Shown here: positions 1 through 11,400 of the stretch, in pieces
How positions within the stretch are numbered: position 1 is the first letter of the stretch
How the letters are laid out: each line of letters opens with the position of its first letter
Assembly: GCF_030435805.1 (NCBI RefSeq)
Contig: NC_081295.1
Coordinates: 157,823,001 to 157,887,000, forward strand
Origin: Mustela lutreola
Taxonomy: Eukaryota; Chordata; Mammalia; Carnivora; Mustelidae
DNA: 64,000 nt
Direction of reading: 5' to 3'
Program-made: the position numbers and the translations under genes
The notes under the pieces: generated by a model
Database searches by the model: none
What the model saw: only the letters and a program-made list of their open reading frames with translations
Told to the model about the DNA's origin: nothing

Positions 1-59
1 GTGATGGGGATCGCCAGCACCCGCGGCGGGGAGGAAACAGAGAGCCGGGCTGGCTGAGG

Positions 60-235
60 GTAAAGTTTCAGTTATGCGAGACAAACATGACAGAAATCTG
101 CCTCCAGTTAGCAAGAAGGTATTGCACACTTCCGAGCTTAAGTGGGTAGGTCTCTCTCTGTCACATACACTCAAAAAGCAAAAGGACACAAGGAAACTTC
201 GGGAGGTAGTGCATATGTTGTAACCTTGTTTGTGG
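60..235 (+). mobile_element. Old L1 3'-UTR-like fragment
   Basis: The stretch beginning TAAAGTTTCAGTTATGCGAG resembles the 3' region of old mammalian L1 (L1M type). Short and diverged. Bases 1-59 show nothing recognisable. Confidence 0.45.
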
Positions 236-439
236 TGACGGTATAATGAGGATTTGCTTATGTCCAAACTCATCAAACCATACCCATTGGGTATGTGTAG
301 TTCTTTGTATATCAAGTATACCTCAGTACAGCTGTCCAATCTGAGTAATGCCAAGTGTTCACAGGCTTATTATTGTTTGCAGCTGTTCTCTGAATATTCT
401 AGAAATTATCTCATTTTTAATAAAATCTTAATTATTGAA

Positions 440-840
440 GTAACTTCTCATCTGTGTGGTGTAGTTTGATGGTCGGAGGGATGAAAGACAGAGATTCCAG
501 TTCCAGACTGAACACCTGAGACCCGGAGCCCTGAAGGCAGGACATCAGTGTCCCAGCTCGGACATTCAATGTTGAAGGCAGAAGACCAGTGTCCCAGCTC
601 CCACAGACAGGCAGAGAGGAGGTGATCCCAACCTTCTGCCTTTTTGTTCTATTCTGGCCTTCAACAGATTGGACGATACCCACGCCTATCAGGGAGGGCT
701 CTCTGCGTTACTCAGTCTACCAATTCAAACAGTAGTCTCCTCTGGAAACAGCCACAGACATACCCAAAGATAATGTTTAATCAGACACGTGGACACTGAT
801 GGCCAGTGAAGCTGTCAGAAAGGTTAATCATCACATCACA
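440..840 (-). mobile_element. Ancient LTR-like repeat, antisense
   Basis: The part at 655-840 (cagattggacgatacccac and onward) is the reverse complement of the repeat family at 25405-25850. The 5' part holds two diverged copies of a unit of about 40 bp containing gtgtcccagctc. A fossil; subfamily not determined. Confidence 0.5.
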
Positions 841-1276
841 GTCATTGATGTGTTAATTTTCCCAACATATCCTTTGTTTCTAAGGTATCCTAAATCTCCA
901 ACAATCCTTAGTTTCCTTATAACTAAAGAATGCAATTACAATAAATATTCCATTCTGATGCATTATAATTTATCTATCACTTCTTTTAACCTCCTGAACT
1001 GTGCTTGTTGAGTCTTGTGTGTGGACACGATCTGATCATGAAATAATGGTGGTGGCACACGTGATGACGGTGGCAGCGAATTTACTGTGTACTGAACAGG
1101 GAAGAAAGAGGTTTGGGATTGCTGTTATTAAAACTGGGTCATGTTCACAATTATTCTGAAAAACAAACAAACACATAAATAAATAAATAAATACCAGCCA
1201 TTAAAACATACAGTGACTCCTGTGCCTACTGGAAGGGCAACCAGAGGGGCGCTAACATGATACAACTAACTGTACC

Positions 1277-1481
1277 TTTTTTTTTTTTAAGATTTTATTT
1301 ATTTATTTGACAGGGAGAGACAGTAAGAGAGGGAACACAAGAAGGGGGAGTGGGAGTGGGAGAGGGAGAAGTAGGCTTCCCGAGGAGCAGGGAGCCCTAT
1401 GCGGGGCTCCATCCCAGGCCCCTGGGATCGTGACCTGAGCCTAAGGCAGATGTTTAACCCACTGAGCCACCCAGATGCCCC
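1277..1481 (-). mobile_element. Can-SINE
   Basis: T-run (tail) at left, then GATTTTATTTATTTATTTGACAG, ending at the tRNA-Lys-type head GAGCCACCCAGATGCCCC. Confidence 0.92.
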
Positions 1482-1557
1482 ACTATCTGTACTTCTACTT
1501 CAGAGTTGCCAAGAGCACAAAGCCAAAACCCTTGTTTTGTTTACAGAATTCAGGTCA

Positions 1558-1750
1558 GGGGGTGCCTGGGTGACTCAGTGGGTTAAAGCCTCTGCCTTTG
1601 GCTTGGGTCATGATCCTGGGGTCCTGGGATCGAGCCCCACATTGGGCTCTCTGCTCGGTGGGGAGCCTGCTTCCTCCTCTCTCTCTCTCTGCCTCTCTGC
1701 CTACTTGTGATCTCTGTCTGTCAAATGAATAAATAAAATCTTAAAAAAAA
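1558..1750 (+). mobile_element. Can-SINE with 13-bp target duplication
   Basis: Head GGTGCCTGGGTGACTCAGTG, CT-rich centre, AATAAATAAAATCTT and A tail. Target repeats agaattcaggtca at 1545-1557 and 1751-1763. Confidence 0.95.
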
Positions 1751-2310
1751 AGAATTCAGGTCAATGGAAAAAGGAACACTGGGTTCCTGTCCAATTTGGG
1801 TCCTCTAAGATGATGCCTTCACTCCAAGACCAACCACATCCCCTTGATAGGTATTACTGAATCTTCTGATGTTGACCAAAAATGCCACCAAAATGTTATC
1901 TTTCTATAGCTTCTTAGAGATAAACTCTGCCAGGAAGTGGGAAGGAAGCCTGAAAGTGAAAACTAGCAGGGGCATGACAAGGAGAAGGAAAACACACAGA
2001 GGAGCACGTAGACGTTTTGCTGGGCCTTGTCCCTTGGTGGGGGAGACAGAAGGTAGAGACAACAAGGATAGAACCAGGAACCCATCCGTGCACATTTTAA
2101 ACTCTCCAACCTATTATATCCTCTCAACTATGCCTGTTCTCTCTCCAATCTTTGGTCAAAGAAAAAATAGTTTTAACCTGATTTGCATAGCTCCTTGTTC
2201 AAGGTTGTGTCTTATTCAGTAAGCAGTTGAAAATTTGGCTTACAACAGGTTGTATGCATGATGGCCAAAAAATGTAGCATATTGGTAAAAGACCAGCATA
2301 AAAAGAAAAC

Positions 2311-2344
2311 AGCTTTTGTAAAGATTTTATTTGTTTGACCAAAT

Positions 2345-2375
<31 letters not shown>

Positions 2376-2504
2376 TAAGGTCGCACAAGCAGGGGGAGTG
2401 GGGGAGGGGAAGCAAGCTCCTCACTGCACAAGGAACCCTGGGACCATGACCCAAGCTTATTAAGGCAGATGCTCAACCGCCTGAGCCACCCAGGGGCCTG
2501 CCTC
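2311..2504 (-). mobile_element. Can-SINE
   Basis: Flanked by aaaaagaaaac at 2300-2310 and 2505-2515. Holds a (CAGA)n stretch. Confidence 0.9.
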
Positions 2505-2639
2505 AAAAAGAAAACATATGTTAAAGTAAGTTGCTCAGACAATTCTTGATATAAAGTTCAAAGTCTAACTATTAAAAGAGGATGATCCAAATAGGCAAGA
2601 AAAGAGGGTAGGCTCGTCTTCATTGGTACGGCAGATAGT

Positions 2640-2800
2640 TTTTTTTTTTTTTAAGATTTTATTTATTTGAGAGAGAGTGAGCATGAGTGGGGGAAGTAGG
2701 GTTGGGGAGAGGGAGACGGAAAAGGGTCTTGATCCCACAACACTGAGGTCATGACCTGAGCTGAAGGCGAATGCCTAACCAGCGGAGCCACCCGGTGCCT
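2640..2800 (-). mobile_element. Can-SINE, shortened
   Basis: T-run, TAAGATTTTATTTATTTGAG, and the degraded head GGAGCCACCCGGTGCCT. Confidence 0.88.
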
Positions 2801-2964
2801 AGTACTGCAGAGAATTCTCTTTCGGGTCAGGAGTCATCACCTTCGGTCACCTGATGTCTGTCTCTATGTAAACTCCATTCAGGGATTTATTTTAGAGGAA
2901 GGTTTTATAAACATTTTGCTCATCTGTGATGAGACTTAAAGATGTTGTAAAGTATCTTTTTATG

Positions 2965-3380
2965 ATTCTATTTTTTAATTTTTAATTTAAATTTAGTTTA
3001 TTAACAGGATGTATTATCGGCTTCAGAGCCAGAGGTCAATGATTCATCAGTCCCATATAACACGCCTGCTCACTACATCACGTGCCCTCCTTAACGCACA
3101 TCACCCAATTACCCCCACCCGCTGGCAGCCCTCAGTTTGTTTCCTATGATTAAGAGTCTCTTGCAGTTTGTGTCTCTCTCTGGTTTCATTTTGTTTTATT
3201 TTTTCCTCTCTTCCCCATGATCCTGTTTTGTTTCTTAAATTCCATATGCGTGAGATCATATGATAATTGTCTTTCTCTGATTGACTGATTTCACCCAGCA
3301 TAATCGCCTGGAGTTCCATCCATGTGGCTGCAAATGGCCAGAGTTCATTTGGACAGCTGAGTAGTACTCCATGCTCTAAA
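2965..3380 (-). mobile_element. Carnivore L1 3' end, antisense
   Basis: Reads the reverse of the L1 3' UTR and last part of ORF2: ggtttcattttgttttattt, cagcataatcgcctggagtt, gagtagtactccatg. Truncated 5'. Confidence 0.85.
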
Positions 3381-3504
3381 GTATTTACATGATTGTGATA
3401 TATTAGCTTTATAATCTCAATTAAGTGGAGGAATTTGGCAATATTTAAACTTCCCAGTAATGTACTACACCTAACTTTGTCCCCAATGGCTTATTTCTTT
3501 AAGT

Positions 3505-4010
3505 ACTGTAGGGACCCAGAGCAGTCTGTTCCACAATGGCATAGTAATTATTTTGAATGGAAGCTACTCTGGAAACAGCAGGTGCAAGGATATGACACCC
3601 TCCTCTGCCCCCCCTGAAAGCAGGAAACGAATCTCCCCTATTCAAGGGACCCTCCTTGTGGTAAGAAGGAAAAGACATCCTTATCACCAGAGATAGGAAA
3701 TTTAAAATTGAGACAGCTGTAGAAATAAAGCTTGTTACTTTATTACTAGATCTACCTCAGCCCAAATTCCACTTAAAATCTCTTATTAATTAAAGTTCCC
3801 AAGCCTCTGTCTTCTTCATCCTGTCAAGTCCTCACAAATCTATTTTCTTTGTTCAAAATAGGTCTCAGCTTCATTATTAGTGCCCTGTGCACAGGTAATA
3901 AAGCTCCCTTAGCTAGCCCTGTTAATCTGTCTCAAATCAATTTAATTCTGAGCCCAGTAAGAACTTTGGCTGGAGGAAAATTCTTCTTTGTCGGTAACTT
4001 TAATAATTGA
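3505..4010 (+). mobile_element. ERV-type LTR fossil
   Basis: Begins TGTAGGGACCC, has a plausible polyadenylation signal (aataaagctccctt at 3898) and the U5-like gttaatctgtctcaaatcaa. A degraded LTR; ends approximate. It lies immediately downstream of tRNA-Ala-TGC. Confidence 0.55.
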
Positions 4011-4073
4011 AGAAGGGCCTGCTAAGGGTTAAATAAGATATAAACCAGGACTCCTATTCCGGGCTTAGGAAAG

Positions 4074-4145
4074 TGGAGACGCCGGGGATCGAACCCGGGA
4101 CCTCATACATGCAAAGCATGCGCTCTACCACTGAGCTACATCCCC
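4074..4145 (-). tRNA. TRA-TGC: tRNA-Ala (anticodon TGC)
   Basis: A 72-nt cytosolic alanine tRNA on the minus strand; it reads GCA and, by wobble, other Ala codons. The acceptor stem GGGGATG pairs with CGTCTCC and keeps the G3:U70 wobble pair that alanyl-tRNA synthetase recognises; the discriminator base is A. The anticodon loop is TTTGCAT. The A box (TAGCTCAGTGG) and B box (GGTTCGATCCC) are intact, so the Pol III internal promoter looks functional. It differs from the other genes here in having no run of four or more T directly after the 3' end: only CTTTCC follows, and the first T4 is about 94 nt downstream, inside LTR-like sequence. Upstream (higher coordinates) a CpG island begins within about 50 bp. 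Confidence 0.96.
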
Positions 4146-4189
4146 ACGAGGAAGTTGCTCCTTTTCCCCCTCAATTGTCGACCAGGGGT

Positions 4190-7100
4190 TCTGCCTTACC
4201 CGTGAGGCCTGCGCCTGGGCTTCGGCGGGTTTCTTCAATCCGCATGCACAGGAGGACGGTCAGTCAGCCGACTGAACAAATGCATACGAATTACACCTCC
4301 CCCTTCAACGTCGTTTAGCGCAGTTTCTATTTGCAGATTTATGCTGCTGGATCGCATTTGCTTCATTCTCGACTGGGCCGATTTTAGAGCGCGGAGGCAG
4401 CGCCTGCGTCCCGCCTCGCCCCAGCCCGCGCCGGCAGCCCAGAGCCGGCCGCAGCAGCCGCTCCGGAGAGAGCCGGGAGGGTCCGCTGGCTCCGCTAAGA
4501 CCGCGCGGGGAATCTTGCAACGAGGGCTGTGGGGCAGCCGGGCTGAGAAACACATTAGCAGCTTCAACGCGTGCCTCGCTCTGCCTCAGTTTCTCGCCTT
4601 CCCTCCGGCTGGAGTCCGTGGCCTCGCCGGCTTTCCCTCCCCGCGGAGGCCGCTCCTCCGGCTGGGACGAGCCAGGCTCTGCTGCCCGGCCGGCGGCGCC
4701 CCGCGCCCCGGAAGCCCTGCGCGCCCGCAGAAATGCCCAGCGCAGCGACAGCACCCTGCGCGTCCCGAAGACTCCCCGGGCCCTGCCGTGTCGGGAGAGG
4801 GTCCGGACCGCAGACTCCCAACAGGACAACAAAAGGCCAACGCTAAGAGGAGGCACTTGGGACCGAGTCCGGGAGACACGAAACTAAACATAATGCCTAC
4901 AAAATAGGCAACAAAGCCACTGGTTTCATCCTCCCGGCGACTGGCGAAGGTGGACGTCTCATCGAAAGCCCCCCTGTGAGCGGGGGCGAGCACAACCGGA
5001 TCAAGGGGCGCAAACCCCCCATCACCCTACTCGCTGCCCCGTGAGGTCGGTGCAAGCGCACAGCGGCCCCGCGCTCTCGCGACAGCAGTCCCCGCGAGGC
5101 TCCAGGTCCCTGCCGGGGGCACGGGCCCACTCACCTCCTGCCGCCTGCCCCGCCGCGCGAAACCGTCCCGACGGAGGGGAGCCCCGCGGGCCTGACCCGG
5201 CGCGCCAGCCCCAGGCGATGGCCGAAGGACGCGCTGGTCACCTAGTGGTCCCGGTGACCCCGAGGACATCGGTCCCCGTCTACCGCGAAGGCCTGTGTGT
5301 TGCGGAGTGAACGTGCCGGGTCCCGCGGTGGCCCAGTGGGCAGTCGCCGCAGGGCAGCAAGCTAGCAAGCAGACGGGCAGAGTCGCGTGGGGTGTGCGCT
5401 CCTGAGCCGGCGGGGTGCGCTCCGCGGGGAGGGTGGGCCCCGGCCAGGCCAAGGCTGCCACTTCGCCCTCGCCCCAGTTCCCTCCTCTCTCTCCGGTCGG
5501 GGCAGAGCACACATTACAGACACTTAGGAGTGAAGGAGACTCCGGTCCCCGTGTAGTCGCTTTTCTCCGGCGATGCGAAGGGCACCTGCGGACACGGGGT
5601 GTGCCTTGGGAGTGCACTCTTTCGTCTGTGCAGCCACCGCCTCCCTCCCTGGTTCTCCTCCTCCTCAGTCCCCGTCCCCGCCTGGTCCCTGCACCAAGTC
5701 GCCGGCCAGTCTGCACGGAGGTGTCCAGGGGTCGCGGGCTCGAGGTCTCTGGGCTCAGGTGTGGGGCAGCGGCTGGGCTTGGGAAGTGTTGCGAGCACTC
5801 GCCCAACCAGCGAGGTTTGGGCTGACGTTTGAGCGCGGGACTCCTCGCCGCCACCCGGCCGGGAGGATCCCTCTGCAGCCCCAGGGCTGAGGCCGCCTCT
5901 TGGGGCCGTGCGTCTGCGGAGGTGCCAAACGTTCTCCCCGCGCCTTCGTCCGTGGGGTCCCTCTGATCCCGAGCCAACTGCCGCGCGAGGCCCCTCCCCT
6001 TGCACCTGCCAGTGGGAGTCCTCACCTGGTTCGTTCTGGGGCACAGGCTTGTCTCTGAGACGCCGCCTGCACAGCTAGGGATGCCTCCTTTCCTACTCAG
6101 ATCGCTGCATTCGTTCCCAAACTAAAATCTCCTGACGGTGGTGCGAGCGGCCGAGGCGGCGAGCGTCGCCGCCGCTGTCTGGGGTCCCTGTCTGTGTCTG
6201 CAGAGGAAACCCGCTTGCCGGGGAGCCCGGAGCTGAGGAGCGGTTCGCGCGTACCTGCGGCTCTTGAGACCCCGGGACGCCCCCGGCACCGCTCCCCTTA
6301 CGCAGTTGCGTCGGTGACATTTTAGGCGTCGCGAAGGCCGGATGCTGGAGCAGAAGCCGGGGACACCGGCCGCCGCCTGTAGGCGGGCGGCGGGCGCGCG
6401 TAAGGCCCGCAACGACCCGCGCAGGGCTGCGGCGCAGGGAGCCAGCGGGGCCGCACGCGCTCCGGAAGCTCTCCCGGGCATAACGAGCGCCGCGGGGGCA
6501 GTTCTCAGGGGTGGGGCGGGCGCTTCGGCGGCCCGGGGTGAGGAACGAGCCTCTGCCGCGATCCCCCAACCCGCCAAATCATCAAATTCTTTTTTTTTTC
6601 CTATTATTTTTTAATGATTTTATTTATTTATTTGAGAGAGAGAGAGAGAATGAGAGGACAGAGGTCAGTGGGAGGAGAGACTGCTCGGCAGGGAGTCTGA
6701 TGCGGGACTCGATCCCAGGACTCATGACTTGAGCCGAAGGCAGTCGCTCAACCCACTGAGCCACCCAGGCGCCCCAAATTCTTAAGAGAATCCACCTGCG
6801 GGGTCTGAGCCCCGCGGGGTCTAGGAGCCGCTGGACGCTCGGCCCACGGACACACGGTCCAACTAGTCTTTGCTGCCCTGAATCCCGTTCGTGACGGGGC
6901 TCGGGGTTGCAACTGTTGCCCACGAACGACGAATTTTTTGTGATTTTGTTTCCAGACCTCCGTAGACCGGGGCCCTTGTGCGAGCTGCCGCTAGGGCCGG
7001 ATGGTTGCGGAGTGAAGTCCTAGCCCGGCGGCCCCTCCTCCCTCCCCACCTCGCGCCTCCAGCGCGCGGGGTCCTCGGCGCGTCCAGCTGTGTCCAGCGG
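4190..7100. promoter_or_regulatory. CpG island upstream of tRNA-Ala-TGC
   Basis: About 2.9 kb of dense CpG and GC-rich sequence, broken by one SINE at 6598-6775. It starts beside the Ala-TGC gene. Several long open frames on both strands (up to 332 codons on minus at 5027-6025) show no recognisable domain and overlap each other, as chance frames do in GC-rich DNA. It may be a Pol II promoter for a transcript outside the window or a non-coding RNA, or open chromatin linked to the tRNA gene. Confidence 0.75.
6598..6775 (-). mobile_element. Can-SINE inside CpG island
   Basis: Flanked by aaattctt on both sides; head CCACTGAGCCACCCAGGCGCCCC at its right end. Confidence 0.92.
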
Positions 7101-7479
7101 CAGGATCCGAAGCTGCAGATGTGCTTTATTTCGGGGATTTGCTCTTCTTAATCTGTTTTTACTCATCTTTATCTTCCTCTCCTAATGGCTCGTGGATAGA
7201 ACATCTAATGTTCAAGGGCGTTTGGATATCGAGAGCTGTATCTGCTGCTGTTCCCGCGTTCGTGTACGATTAAGTTTTTAAAACTAACTTTCTAAATATC
7301 CATATCCTATTCTCACAGTATACTAAAAAATTAAACTCAAAAATTAGATTTCCCTCACGCACTTAAATATCTAGAAAAATTCAGACGTAATCTGTTAAAT
7401 GATTTTATCTTTAATCACTGGAAACACCTTAGTCTCGTACTATCGTTAGAAAATGATGTAGTCATGTGCTGGCCTACAC

Positions 7480-7670
7480 CAGCCATTCCTGAGTCTTACT
7501 TCCGCAGCACGGCTGGTCCTATGGGAACACAGATGGCTGGACCCCACGTCCCAGTTCCCGACTCACCACCACGGTGGGGCCTGAGAATCTGTATTTTTAG
7601 CAGGCTCCCAGGTGATGCTGATGCTGGGTGGACCAAAGACCACACTTGGAGAACCAATGCCTGAGGCTAA
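7480..7670 (-). mobile_element. MER5-type hAT-Charlie fragment
   Basis: Contains cctgagaatctgtattttta, aggtgatgctgatgctggg and a terminal cttggagaaccaatgcctga, the pattern of the non-autonomous hAT element MER5. Ancient and diverged. Bases 7100-7480 and 7670-8250 show nothing else I recognise. Confidence 0.6.
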
Positions 7671-8257
7671 AACCTGTTTCTAAACTGTAAAAACCTGGAT
7701 TTATATCTGAACCTTCAGCATTTTTCTTACACTTTTTATTCCACAGGATACAGGTTTACTACCCAGTCTAGGGAGTGGGCTCTTCCTTCTTCCGCCAGGC
7801 TGAGACTGTGGACAAGGCCATGCCTGGAATCCGAGTCAGAATGCATCTTGCAAGGCGAGTCCCGCCCGTCCCCTACTCCGCTGGAGTGACTCCTGCTTAC
7901 CCCTGGATTTTGTGCTACACATAGTTCCTTTTTTCCAAGGCTTCGCTGTGGCCACCCACGGGTCTATTTTTTCTGATGCTGGCCTGTCGGAGAGGCTGCT
8001 GATCTGAATGCCTTATATGCATGGTAGTTGCTAGGATAAAGTCCAGTTCTCCCCCCTGCTTGGTCTGAGGTGGGCCTGGGCTTATTTCAAACGACTCTAA
8101 AGCCTTTAGTGATATTGGTTTACAAACACCCTCTTTCTGACATTCAAGACCTATAAAATCCACATTATTCTTGACATCAAAGTATAACAAAATATATTTT
8201 AGGGAAAAGTTGATGTGTATTCCTAAAATTTTTTTACCACATAACCCCTGCAGCTCT

Positions 8258-8329
8258 GGGGGTGTAGCTCAGCAGCAGAGCCCATGCTTCCCATGTATGA
8301 GGCCCCAGGTTCAATCCCTGGCATCTCCA
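8258..8329 (+). tRNA. tRNA-Ala-like locus with anticodon CCC
   Basis: A 72-nt complete cloverleaf on the plus strand whose body is tRNA-Ala. The acceptor GGGGGTG/CATCTCC keeps G3:U70 and discriminator A; the D stem GCTC/GAGC, anticodon stem CATGC/GTATG and T stem CCAGG/CCTGG all pair. The loop reads TTCCCAT, giving anticodon CCC at 8290-8292, which matches the Gly codon GGG. One G-to-C change from the Ala-CGC loop TTCGCAT would produce it. The A box TAGCTCAGCAG fits the consensus; the B box GGTTCAATCCC has the same A-variant as the intact Ala gene at 63175. A T5 terminator lies at 8354-8358. There is no A-rich tail and no clear target-site duplication, so a SINE or ordinary retrocopy is not favoured. 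It could be a decaying gene, a chimeric tRNA or a silent pseudogene; unlike its neighbours it has no CpG island. Confidence 0.75.
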
Positions 8330-8353
8330 GGCTGTTGCTGTCTACTGTGTGCC

Positions 8354-8358
8354 TTTTT
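8354..8358 (+). terminator. Pol III oligo-T terminator of the Ala-like locus
   Basis: TTTTT starts 25 nt after the 3' end of the CCC-anticodon locus. It would give a trailer of normal length. Confidence 0.6.
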
Positions 8359-8359
8359 G

Positions 8360-9490
8360 AAATGCTGCATCTTGAACCAGATATACTTGGTTTTTAGCAC
8401 TTTTGTTATTTCTAAGCAATTTAAACTTTAAACAAGTAAATGAGATTTCATTCCAGTTATAAAGTCAAATATGCTGCTGAAAAAAAAACAACACACTGTG
8501 CTTCCCCTGCCAGGGGTACTCAGACTGGTGCTCTACCCCTCCCTTGGAGGAGAGTTAAGAGAGATTAGGCAGAGACCCTGGACTGGTTTGTTTCTACTCC
8601 TGCAACTTCGCTTTTTCAACCATTCTGTGACCATGGTCACAAGTGCTTCTACATTATTTTTTAAATATTTTAAAATACTTTTTCTCATTCCTTCTATTTT
8701 AGAAGATCTCATATTTGGAGTCAATGGCTGAACAGAAAGTGCCCTGCTGGCATAAATGGTAAGAGCGTGACTAATCCCTAATTAGTTGGCTGCTGGAAGC
8801 TAGAGTGAGGCTGGGAGAAATTGTCTTCAGGTATGAGGGTGCTGGCTAGACATCTAGGCAGAGAGGGAGGGGGTTACTAGCTTCTCCTTGATTCTTTTTG
8901 TGAACTACACAAAACTGCTCTTATCAGTTGTCCTCAGGGACACAAGCTAAGCAAGTGTTCTCTAAAAACATAGGCTGAGAAAGTTTGTTCTTGGAAATCA
9001 TATCGTAGGAACAGAGTACCAGTTACCTGAGTGATGTGGCTCAAGTGACCGAGGCTTTGAAAAACTTGGCTATGATCTGACACAGAATCTCAGACTCGAC
9101 TTCCAGCCACTTTCCAGAGTTACAGTAAGGATTCAGGAACATCTTTTAAAATTGCTCATAACTCTGTAGTTTTAAGAAAACGTGATGCCACCAATTTACT
9201 CACAGTCCACTTTGCGTTGATTCTGCAAAACGCTGCTTCAATTAAACTGAATCAAGTTATATTAAATCAAAAAGTTAAACTTCATGCTCCCCCCACCCCC
9301 AAATTCTGGAACAACTCTGCCCCTTACTTTGTTTGGTCAAAGTCTATACTTCTACTTGCATCTCCCCCCTTGCCTGAGCAAAGATGAAATTCATCTTTTA
9401 TGTGTTAAGATTGAGCAACGTTAATTTTTTAATACAGAAGCTAAAAATAGGTACTTTGAGGTTAAGTAACAGAAATTGGTCTCTCATTAA
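8360..9490. other. No recognisable feature
   Basis: AT-rich and moderately complex sequence downstream of the Ala-like locus. No gene, RNA or clear repeat could be supported. Confidence 0.4.
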
Positions 9491-9499
9491 AATTGAAAG

Positions 9500-9845
9500 G
9501 AAAGTTCTGGAACGCTAGGGATTATGCTCGGTGAAATAAGCCAAAGAGAAAGACAATTATCATGTGGCTTCACTCATCTGTTAAACACAGAAGACCACAG
9601 GGGAAGAGAAGGGAAAATGAAAGGGGAGAAATCAGAGGGCAGACAACCTTTAGAGCCTATGCACTGGGGGAAACAAACAGGATTTTAGAGGGGAGGTGGG
9701 TGAGGGATGGGGTAGCTGGGTGATGGGTATTCAGGAGGGCATGTGTGATGAGCACTGGGTGTTATATACAACTAATGAATCACTGAACACTACATCAAAA
9801 ATTAACGATGTACTGTATGGTGACTAGCATAATAAACTAAATAAT
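9500..9845 (+). mobile_element. L1 3' end, sense
   Basis: gaaataagccaaagagaaag, gggaaacaaacaggatttta and gtgatgagcactgggtgtta are the end of ORF2 and the 3' UTR of carnivore L1. Confidence 0.82.
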
Positions 9846-9882
9846 AAGGTTCCTGAACTTTCCATAGAGAAATCCTACTAAA

Positions 9883-9923
<41 letters not shown>
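9883..9923. repeat. (CA)n microsatellite
   Basis: About 20 uninterrupted CA units just after the L1 fragment. Confidence 0.95.
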
Positions 9924-9924
<1 letters not shown>

Positions 9925-10480
9925 AAAAAACCCTACATAAACAAAAAAAATGATTCACTTGCCTGGATCAAGTTTAAGTGAATCTTGTGAGAAACTGATA
10001 AGCCAGGGATAAACTCAAATTTTAAGTATATTTACATACGCTAAGTATGATGAAAATTGTTGTTAAACCTAAATAAGAAAATTTTATAAATCGATTTCTA
10101 AAGGAAACCAATTCGAAAACAAGCAAATTTATTCTTTATATACCCAACAACTGGGACAAAGGTAGAACTTGTATAAGGCAGCCTTGACTGATGACTACGC
10201 GAACCCACGAGGACATCCATAACGGGGTGTGTGTGCCAGACAGTGCCTCCATCTAAAATGAACTGCAAGTGCCATTTCTTTTAACAATATTTTGAAGAGA
10301 TGTTAATATCTTGTCTGAAACCCTCATTAACCAATGAGCACTTGTTTTGAATTCAGACAAATTAAATTAATAAGTTTGTATCTCTAGTTAAAGACAGAGG
10401 GAAGGAAGGAAGGAAGAAGTCTCAAACCTCAGGTGCACAGACGTTCTTTCTCTGAGTCTGTCAGGCTCCCTGCTCTGCAA
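9925..10480. other. No recognisable feature
   Basis: AT-rich sequence with one short (GGAA)n stretch at about 10400. Confidence 0.4.
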
Positions 10481-10488
10481 CAGGAGTT

Positions 10489-11230
10489 CTATAGCCAGTG
10501 TTTGACTCTATCTTGCCCACCATGAACTACAAGGAACACATTAGTCCCCCTCTTGGGTTTCTCCACTGCTCTTACAGAACAATCACACTCAACACTTCTG
10601 ACACCAGGTGTGGGTGGGGGTTTCCCCGTATGAAGTAATTCTGTGACACCAGTGGATGTCCTACAATTTAGCTCAATTCTGACACTACCTGGAGATAGTG
10701 TTAGATTCCACAAGGGCTCAGTCCCATGAGGCTGTCTCCTATGCAGAAGCCAGATGCAAAAAATATGGGTCCCCAGGCTATAACCACAGCTTGTCTGACC
10801 TGGCTACAAAAGCACAGGTTTCCATGCCATCCTGATTATTAGCTCACAGAACTCAGGGAAACACAATGACCAGTTTAAGGTATGATAAAGGACAAAGATG
10901 AACAGCCACATGAGATACACAGGGAGAACCCTGAGCATGGGAGCTTCTGTCCCCATAGAGTTTGGGTGTCGCCCTCCAAGTGGATGTGTTCATCAGCCTG
11001 GAAATGCCCAAACCCCATATTTTGAGGATTTTATGGAGGCCTCCTCATGTAGGTATGATTATTAACTCAACTTCCAGCCCCTCTGTCCTGTCTGGAGAAT
11101 GGGAGGTGGGAGGCAGGGCTGCAGAAAATCCCGAGCTTCTAATGTAAGTTTAGTCTTTCTGGTGACAAGGTCCCATCCACGAGCCATCCAGAGCCCCCTC
11201 ATTAGACCAAAAGATGCTCCTAGTGCTCTT
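10489..11230 (-). mobile_element. Ancient LTR-like repeat (family A)
   Basis: Shares with 31750-32530 the blocks agctcaattctgacactac, cacaagggctcagtc, a gggtttttatgga-like block and a 3' part ending in aaatatatatttct (here at 11470). Both look like one old interspersed, LTR-like family. Fossil; name and strand uncertain. Confidence 0.45.
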
Positions 11231-11250
11231 ATTACTTAAAAATTTATAAG

Positions 11251-11400
11251 GGGGTAGTGTCTGGGTGGATCAGTCAGTTAAGCATCCAACTCGTTTTCAG
11301 CTGAAGTCATCATGATTTTAGGGTCATGGAATCAAGCCCTGCGTTGGGCTCTGCATTCACACTAACTTTCTAAAACAAACAAATCTTTAGGGGAGAAAAA
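11251..11400 (+). mobile_element. Old, degraded Can-SINE
   Basis: Head-like tgtctgggtggatcagtcagttaagcatc and a short A-rich end; it interrupts the family A repeat, which resumes at 11420-11500. Confidence 0.7.

Noticed and set aside
1240-1256. ccagaggggcgctaa as a CTCF site
   Set aside because: Only about 11 of 14 positions match the core, with poor fit at the invariant GGC.
5027-6044. Minus-strand frames of 332 and 176 codons as protein genes
   Set aside because: They overlap each other and plus-strand frames in a CpG island; GC-rich DNA lacks stops by chance. The residues are Arg, Pro, Gly and Ala rich with no domain.
8258-8329. The Ala-like CCC locus as a tRNA-derived SINE
   Set aside because: No A tail, no CT body and no target duplication; known carnivore SINEs derive from tRNA-Lys, not tRNA-Ala.
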